Shown piece by piece: positions 22,069 to 25,941 of a stretch of 25,941 nucleotides of DNA. Under the pieces are notes generated by a model. It searched no databases, was not told the DNA's origin, and saw nothing but the letters and a program-made list of their open reading frames with translations. Origin of the DNA: Pseudobacillus lumedeiriae. Lineage in GTDB: Bacteria > Bacillota > Bacilli > Bacillales > Domibacillaceae. A program made the translations under genes and the position numbers. How positions within the stretch are numbered: the first letter of the stretch is position 1; each line of letters opens with the position of its first letter. The DNA lies in assembly GCF_044891285.1 (NCBI RefSeq), contig NZ_JAUIYO010000023.1:1-25941 (forward strand), given 5' to 3'.

Positions 22069-22806
22069 TTGCAAAGTAAGCTTGAAGTTTTTAAGGCTGA
22101 ACATTGTTTTACTAAAAAGGATATTCAAGAATCATTTTCAGACTATGTAAAAAATAATTATCTGGAGGTGACAGACCAGCAATTTACGGAGAATTACCAT
22201 AAAAATATATTGAGATTGTGTGAAAGATTTCAGGAGACCCTTGATAATTCACTTTTACCTGAACTCACTGATGATTGGTGGTATTATGATTTTGACTTAA
22301 AAAATGACGGAATTGAGCTTAATTTATATTACTGTAATGAATTGGAACTAGATGAAAATGGGGAATTAAGTGGCACCACTGCCACACAAGGTTTTACTCT
22401 TTTAAATATCAAGTGTGATTATCTAAGTGTAGGACAATTTGCTGAACTTCACAATGTGACTGATACGACAGTTCGTCAATGGATACGTCGGGGAAAACTA
22501 CGCACCGCTAAAAAAGTAGGAAGAGACTGGCTCATTCCATCAATCGCAGAAAAACCTACACGGGGATTTAAAAATGTAGCCTATCATTGGCACTTTCTAC
22601 CTCAAAGTTTGTCGGAACAGTTTTGTTATCTAAAGGATTACAATTCTATTTACATCTTCCAGAGTAAGGATAATAAAGCAGAGTTTGAATGTATCTTTGG
22701 GTATCCTGGTACAAATAATAGATCCAAAGTTATCTTAACTGCAACAGAAAGAGAAAAATTAGAGTTAGCATTAATAGGTAGTGATCTTGTTGAAGTAATT
22801 GAATGA
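22069..22806 (+). CDS. helix-turn-helix (excisionase/MerR-like) DNA-binding protein
   Basis: This 245-residue protein has three parts: an unrecognised N-terminal region (1-115) with a Trp/Tyr/Asp-rich centre (LTDDWWYYDFDLKNDGIELN), an HTH_17-like DNA-binding domain (about 118-160: YLSVGQFAELHNVTDTTVRQ, then WIRRGKLRTAKKVGRDWLIP), and a C-terminal region of ~80 residues of unknown fold. The YLSVxxAAxxxxVsxxtVrqWIrrGkL-type pattern is standard for excisionase-like DNA binding. The TTG at 22069 is chosen because AGGGGGAG lies six bases upstream; a frame from 21991 would begin in the promoter's -35. It is divergent from the HNH gene, with a palindrome over its promoter, so it probably represses itself and perhaps its neighbour. 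Confidence 0.75.
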   Translation: MQSKLEVFKAEHCFTKKDIQESFSDYVKNNYLEVTDQQFTENYHKNILRLCERFQETLDNSLLPELTDDWWYYDFDLKNDGIELNLYYCNELELDENGELSGTTATQGFTLLNIKCDYLSVGQFAELHNVTDTTVRQWIRRGKLRTAKKVGRDWLIPSIAEKPTRGFKNVAYHWHFLPQSLSEQFCYLKDYNSIYIFQSKDNKAEFECIFGYPGTNNRSKVILTATEREKLELALIGSDLVEVIE

Positions 22807-22897
22807 TAACCAAAGTCGGTAATAAACTGGTATTAGATCAATAATTCGTTTTCCCTACCGCGCTTTCGCTTGAAAACCTCTTTCTTTGATGCAGCAA

Positions 22898-23017
22898 TCA
22901 ATTCCCCACCAAAACAAGAGGGGGTTTGTGGGTGATTAGTGTCACGACAAGCGTCAGAACACCGATAGCTGCTAGACTGAACTGTGCGACAATGCTTAAT
23001 GCTTCGTAAAGCGCCAT
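22898..23017 (-). CDS. TxpA/BsrG-like type I toxin (putative holin-like toxin), copy 2
   Basis: This 39-residue peptide begins MALYEALSIVAQFSLAAIGV, then LTLVVTLITHKPPLVLVGN: a Y-E-A-L motif and one membrane helix, as in Hol_Tox peptides. It is close to copy 1 (12421-12525) up to the end of the helix. The tail is not the usual basic KKK but PPLVLVGN, read from what looks like the old terminator stem (CCCC...GGGG), so the 3' end has probably suffered a deletion. The ATG has GGAAGGTGG five bases upstream. The gene may be intact, altered or decaying. No antisense antitoxin RNA could be pinned down. Confidence 0.6.
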   Translation of the reverse strand: MALYEALSIVAQFSLAAIGVLTLVVTLITHKPPLVLVGN

Positions 23018-23122
23018 CTAAACCACCTTCCTTCTTCAGGAAGTAGCCAACCGTTCAGGATAACATAAAAGGAATATTGGTTGGAGAGTTTTTAGGTTTT
23101 CAGGGGAGTGATACATACACCT
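23018..23122 (-). promoter_or_regulatory. promoter and leader of type I toxin copy 2
   Basis: The extended -10 TGTTATCCT (complement of 23057-23065) and the surrounding 100 bases match the leader of toxin copy 1 (12526-12635), including the outer TTAGGTTTTCAG and GGAGTGATACATACACC. Transcription would start near 23050, giving a leader of about 30 bases. Confidence 0.5.
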
Positions 23123-23127
23123 GGATA

Positions 23128-23246
23128 CAGAACATGAACTTCGCTCTTCAACTCGTTCAATCGACCATTACATTCATCAATTTCTGCCGAAGTGAGCTCA
23201 TATTCGAGAGCGTACTCAGCTATTCTTTTCATTTCATGAAGCTTAA
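23128..23246 (-). pseudogene. internal remnant of the 79-residue coiled-coil gene
   Basis: The minus strand encodes KLHEMKRIAEYALEYELTSA, then EIDECNGRLNELKSEVHVL, clearly aligned with KLYEMKELAEYARDHELTSL and EIDKLNGQLNTLKQEVHSL of copy 1. Both ends of the gene are missing. It is more diverged than the other copies, so it is older. It lies between the toxin copy 2 leader and dispersed-repeat copy F. Confidence 0.8.
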
Positions 23247-23313
23247 TACCGCTTGGAAAATCTTGTGAAACATTTCTGTGGAACAAGATTTTCCGGGAAG
23301 TGACAGGCACCAA
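23247..23313 (+). repeat. dispersed repeat, copy F
   Basis: GCTTGGAAAATC, CTTGTGAAACATTTCTGTGG and AACAAGATTTTCCGGG followed by AAGTGACAGGCACC match the 3' half of copies A and C. Its end touches the ribosome binding site of the small HTH gene at 23321. Confidence 0.7.
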
Positions 23314-23320
23314 GGAAAGC

Positions 23321-23572
23321 ATGTACTACAAAACTAATTGGAATTGGCGCTTCAACTATGAAAAGGAACAACTTTCAAAACAATATCCCGGCTATGAAGT
23401 GCTAACTACCTGTTCAGAAAGAAACAAACCATATTCAACCGATGAACTATCATTATTGATTTCACTTAGACAAAAGGGACAAACAACGAATCAGATTGCC
23501 ACCACGCTTGGTCGTACTTATTGGTCTGTCACTTATAAATTGGGACAACTTCGGCAGGAAGGCTTCATATAA
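23321..23572 (+). CDS. small protein with Myb/SANT-like HTH
   Basis: This 83-residue protein begins MYYKTNWNWRFNYEKEQLSK. Its C-terminal half, YSTDELSLLISLRQKGQTTN then QIATTLGRTYWSVTYKLGQL, has the tri-helical pattern of Myb/SANT-like or sigma-factor-like HTH domains (Glu/Leu-rich first helix, recognition helix around RTYWSVTYKL). DNA binding is probable. The ATG at 23321 follows AAGGAAAGC; the frame opens further upstream at 23300 inside the dispersed repeat, which is not taken as the start. The repeat has apparently replaced the native upstream region. It is followed by a terminator at 23592. Function is unknown. Confidence 0.6.
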   Translation: MYYKTNWNWRFNYEKEQLSKQYPGYEVLTTCSERNKPYSTDELSLLISLRQKGQTTNQIATTLGRTYWSVTYKLGQLRQEGFI

Positions 23573-23591
23573 AATTAATTAAATAAAGATG

Positions 23592-23630
23592 AAAAAATCC
23601 GATTTTCCCTTTAAGGAGAATCGGATTTTC
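23592..23630. terminator. strong bidirectional terminator
   Basis: AAAAATCCGATTTTCC pairs with GGAGAATCGGATTTT around a short loop, 20 bases after the stop at 23572. T-runs follow on both strands, so it also serves the leftward yjfB copy 2. It is a near copy of the terminator at 7569-7607, and similarity extends to about 23670. Confidence 0.85.
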
Positions 23631-23740
23631 ATTGGTTGGCTTGCTTTGCCATTGTCTCCTTATAAGAAGAACGTATTTGTACCAGCCTCACCCGGTTATT
23701 TCAAAAAATCTACCAGGTCCTAGTCGTACTAAGCTTCTTT

Positions 23741-23941
23741 TTATCCTTTTATATCTATGTTCCCGCCCAAATAAGGCTGTGCTGCACGTTGCAACGCTTG
23801 CAAGTTCGCTTCTCCCATCATCTTGTTGATAAAATCAGCATTTCCTTCTGCTTGATCCATCGCTTTCTTCATGACTGAGATAGAAGCCTGCTGCTGCACT
23901 TGTCCTTGGCTTAGTGCGATTGACATTAATGCAATATCCAT
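23741..23941 (-). CDS. YjfB family putative motility protein, copy 2
   Basis: This 66-residue protein begins MDIALMSIALSQGQVQQQAS and ends QPYLGGNIDIKG. The N-terminal 26 residues and the C-terminus match copy 1, but the middle (DQAEGNADFINKMMGEANLQ) differs strongly, so the two have diverged and may not be redundant. The ATG at 23941 follows AAAGGTGATG; a GTG two codons upstream is within that site. It lies 21 bases downstream of the coiled-coil gene, exactly as in copy 1. Confidence 0.88.
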   Translation of the reverse strand: MDIALMSIALSQGQVQQQASISVMKKAMDQAEGNADFINKMMGEANLQALQRAAQPYLGGNIDIKG

Positions 23942-23962
23942 AAACACATCACCTTTCTTTTA

Positions 23963-24202
23963 CTAATGAACAACCGATTGCAACTGCTGTTCTAGAGAAT
24001 GAACTTCCTGTTTTAAGGTATTTAACTGATCTTTTAACTTGTTAATTTCCAATGGCGTAAGCTCATGATCACGAACGTATTCAGCCAGTTCTTTCATTTC
24101 ATAAAGCTTTTCCTCTATCGCTTCTAAGATGCTATCTTGCTTCTTGCACCATTCGATTTGTTCCTCAAGAAACCTTTTATGATCCTGTTCATCCTTATTC
24201 AT
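23963..24202 (-). CDS. 79-residue coiled-coil protein, copy 2
   Basis: Nearly identical to the protein at 18575-18814 (differences include K/R at residue 10, G/S at 24, A/V at 43 and the LTPLEINKLKDQL segment). Strong charged heptads predict a coiled coil. The GGAGG ribosome binding site and upstream CTCCTGTCAAATAGC are conserved with the other copies. It is first in a two-gene unit with yjfB copy 2. No family is recognised. Confidence 0.8.
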   Translation of the reverse strand: MNKDEQDHKRFLEEQIEWCKKQDSILEAIEEKLYEMKELAEYVRDHELTPLEINKLKDQLNTLKQEVHSLEQQLQSVVH

Positions 24203-24290
24203 CTAGTTTCCTCCTGTCAAATAGCTTTTTTATGCTATGAAAGGTGAATTGCCGGACGAAGTGGTGACAATGCCTCATCCAGTTAAATCC
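24203..24290 (+). repeat. dispersed repeat, copy E (leader part only)
   Basis: CTAGTTTCCTCCTGTCAAAT, AGCTTTTTTATG and GTGGTGACAATG match the 5' half of copy C. The TAAGCC segment is barely recognisable and the REP-like core is missing. It marks the right edge of the repeat-rich zone. Confidence 0.6.
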
Positions 24291-24309
24291 GAATGTATAT
24301 TGTCTACTT

Positions 24310-24435
24310 TTGGGACTGCAACGCACCGTCACAGAGGTTGTTGAATATGAAGACAAGGTCGCAATCTATGCTCGACGTAAAACTTGTTCGGTCACATCAA
24401 AGGCAATCAGACGGCTCCTTCGAAAATGGATTTAA
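24310..24435 (+). pseudogene. possible N-terminal fragment of an ISL3-like transposase
   Basis: The plus strand encodes LGLQRTVTEVVEYEDKVAIY, then ARRKTCSVTSKAIRRLLRKWI before a stop. The LGL...V..vve.eDkV.IyarrK..C pattern recalls the start of ISL3-family transposases, which continue into a Cys-rich zinc finger; here the later cysteines are missing. There is no start signal. This is weak evidence from pattern alone. The remainder of 24436-24561 holds nothing recognisable. Confidence 0.22.
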
Positions 24436-24561
24436 CTTTTTTGTGTCCAAGATATTGACTCAGATCCATGAGCTTTAAACTCTGGAGTATATAGTTTTCT
24501 TTACATAAACCTCCCTTAACCTTCCCTTATTTCGTGTCTAATCTTACGGGTTCATTATATA

Positions 24562-25941
24562 TTATGTAACTAAATAGGGCGTAAAAATGTTACTCAACTC
24601 ATTCCTCAACAACAAAAAATTTGGTATTACACATTTTGAAAGTTCATCTTCAACTGAATTCCAAGAATCACTTTCACAGTGTTCAATAATTTCCAAGAAT
24701 GACCTTTTTAATACCCGATCAAATTTAGTAATATTGTTTCGTGGTAAATATCTAATAAACGTATTTATTTGTGAATCAATTGCATTATAAGCATCTAGTA
24801 TATCCTGCATAACCACAGAAGCTTCATTGTATTTTCCATCTACTATTCTTGAGATAACAAAATTTAAACCTTCACTCATCGTATCTGTAACATCCAATAT
24901 ATTAGACATTATCGGCATTAAACTAATTAAACCATAATCCGTTTTAACATTATTGGTAATCTTGACATCTATTTCAAAATTATCTTTAAAATTAATCACA
25001 TAATTTTTACTTCCACAATGAAATAATCTCACTTCATTATTGCAAAAATCGTTGGTGCCTTTTTCCTTTAGCAATCCATATTCTTTGTCTAGTTCCATAA
25101 CATAATCAAATAACTTCCGTAATGATGCATCCATAGCATGTCCATATTTTTTAAAAAGTTTACCATCTATATCATCCCTAGTAATTCGTTTATAATATGT
25201 TGGATTATAATTTGATAGCAGAGAAACTACTTTATCCTTATCTTGAATGGAGGCAATCTCATCTTTTTCACAATGGAATATATAATAACGAGTATCGGAT
25301 TTAATTCTATGCTCTCTAACCAACAAACTCCGGATTAATTTGTTAGCATCTCCGAAATATTTCGCAGAGGTTTCATCTAAGATTGTCCAAGGATTATTAT
25401 AGGCAAATGGGAGAGCATAATTTTTTTGATTCAAGTTTACGTTAATAACTAAATCGTTATCATAAATTTCTCTACCAACAATATGCTTCATTTCTGCCTT
25501 TGAAAACCCCGAGTTATCAATAATAACAGAAAACGTATTAGGGGCAAACTTTCCACAAAGCATAGCAATGTAACCACCGTATGAACTGCCATATGCAATT
25601 ATTTTTTTAGTATTTATTTTAGGATATTTTATCAGTATATCTCCAAGCACTTTAAGGCAATCTAAAGCTGGCAAAAATCCAAAAGACTGATATTCATCCC
25701 GATCAGTGGCCTTTAACGGTTGACAGCGGGGATCTAACGTATTTAATCCTTTACTTTCTAAAAGTTGAGCCACTTTAATATAGAAATCATCCTCAGATGA
25801 GATTGCATTCCAATAGTTTATGGAAACGCCGTAAAATTTCTCCATATTATTAATGAATGTTTCATCTATTTTAGTTTTTATTCCCCGGAATATTCCAAAA
25901 TAATTCATTGATATAACAATACAATTAGATTTATCAGCCAA
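24562..25941 (-). CDS. DUF2920 family alpha/beta-hydrolase-like protein (5' end outside window)
   Basis: The visible 459 residues run off the right edge. The first codon there is TTG, but the protein starts in mid-fold (NCIVISMNYFGI), so an N-terminal part is probably missing. The nucleophile elbow GSSYGG (about 117-122) lies in KIIAYGSSYGGYIAMLCGKF, followed by SVIIDNSGFS. A likely Asp (FHCEKDEIASI) and His (KKYGHAMDASL) complete a hydrolase triad. The whole matches my knowledge of DUF2920 proteins, known from flagellin-modification regions of Campylobacter and from some Bacillota. The substrate is unknown. Its position next to yjfB copies hints at a motility or glycosylation locus beyond the edge. 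Confidence 0.65.
   Translation of the reverse strand: MADKSNCIVISMNYFGIFRGIKTKIDETFINNMEKFYGVSINYWNAISSEDDFYIKVAQLLESKGLNTLDPRCQPLKATDRDEYQSFGFLPALDCLKVLGDILIKYPKINTKKIIAYGSSYGGYIAMLCGKFAPNTFSVIIDNSGFSKAEMKHIVGREIYDNDLVINVNLNQKNYALPFAYNNPWTILDETSAKYFGDANKLIRSLLVREHRIKSDTRYYIFHCEKDEIASIQDKDKVVSLLSNYNPTYYKRITRDDIDGKLFKKYGHAMDASLRKLFDYVMELDKEYGLLKEKGTNDFCNNEVRLFHCGSKNYVINFKDNFEIDVKITNNVKTDYGLISLMPIMSNILDVTDTMSEGLNFVISRIVDGKYNEASVVMQDILDAYNAIDSQINTFIRYLPRNNITKFDRVLKRSFLEIIEHCESDSWNSVEDELSKCVIPNFLLLRNELSNIFTPYLVT

Noticed and set aside
22861..23313. CRISPR array
   Set aside because: Repeats here are few, unequal and not regularly spaced; they are dispersed duplicates.

Overview
The window looks like the chromosome of an endospore-forming Bacillota (Bacillaceae). 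The evidence is the 16S rRNA start at the left edge, strong AAAGGAG/GGAGG ribosome binding sites with frequent GTG and TTG starts, S-layer-homology (SLH) proteins, a CtaG-like caa3 oxidase assembly protein, YjfB proteins and TxpA-type type I toxins. The genus cannot be resolved from 85 bases of 16S.

Layout: (1) 1-330, the 5' end of a leftward rRNA operon with tandem promoters. (2) 461-7545, ordinary chromosome: a DUF2243/CtaG-like pair, an SLH protein, a GNAT acetyltransferase, a VanZ-like protein, a small membrane-anchored protein, an SLH-DUF3298 protein and an unrecognised conserved protein. A 144-bp MITE-like element lies in the terminator region between the CtaG-like gene and the first SLH gene. 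(3) 7967-12237, a phosphate-starvation operon pstS-pstC-pstA-pstB-phoU behind a Pho box. (4) 12392-12877, a debris zone: a type I toxin whose start codon has become ATA, a truncated yjfB and a REP-like repeat. (5) 12887-18090, a cyclic-di-GMP signalling block on the minus strand. It holds a membrane PAS-GGDEF protein and a PAS-GGDEF-EAL-PilZ protein, translationally coupled behind one c-di-GMP-I riboswitch, and a soluble PAS chemoreceptor behind a second one. A 53-residue zinc-ribbon protein sits between them on the plus strand. (6) 18284-24290, a patchwork of repeated units: two intact copies of a yjfB/coiled-coil pair plus decayed copies, a second type I toxin and several same-orientation copies of a dispersed repeat. 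Between these repeats sit a Septu-type ATPase/HNH pair, a divergent HNH nuclease/HTH regulator module with a palindromic promoter-operator, and a small HTH protein. (7) 24562-25941, an alpha/beta-hydrolase-like DUF2920 gene, cut by the window edge.

How the parts may work together: the c-di-GMP block makes, degrades and senses c-di-GMP and sets its own expression through two aptamers, next to motility-associated genes (YjfB, chemoreceptor, possibly the DUF2920 gene). The region from about 18.8 to 23.3 kb reads as accessory cargo, with defence and toxin genes placed between copies of one repeat. The best candidate for an undescribed system is the HNH/HTH pair at 21334-22806. The best candidate for undescribed genome structure is the repeat-bounded cargo arrangement itself.
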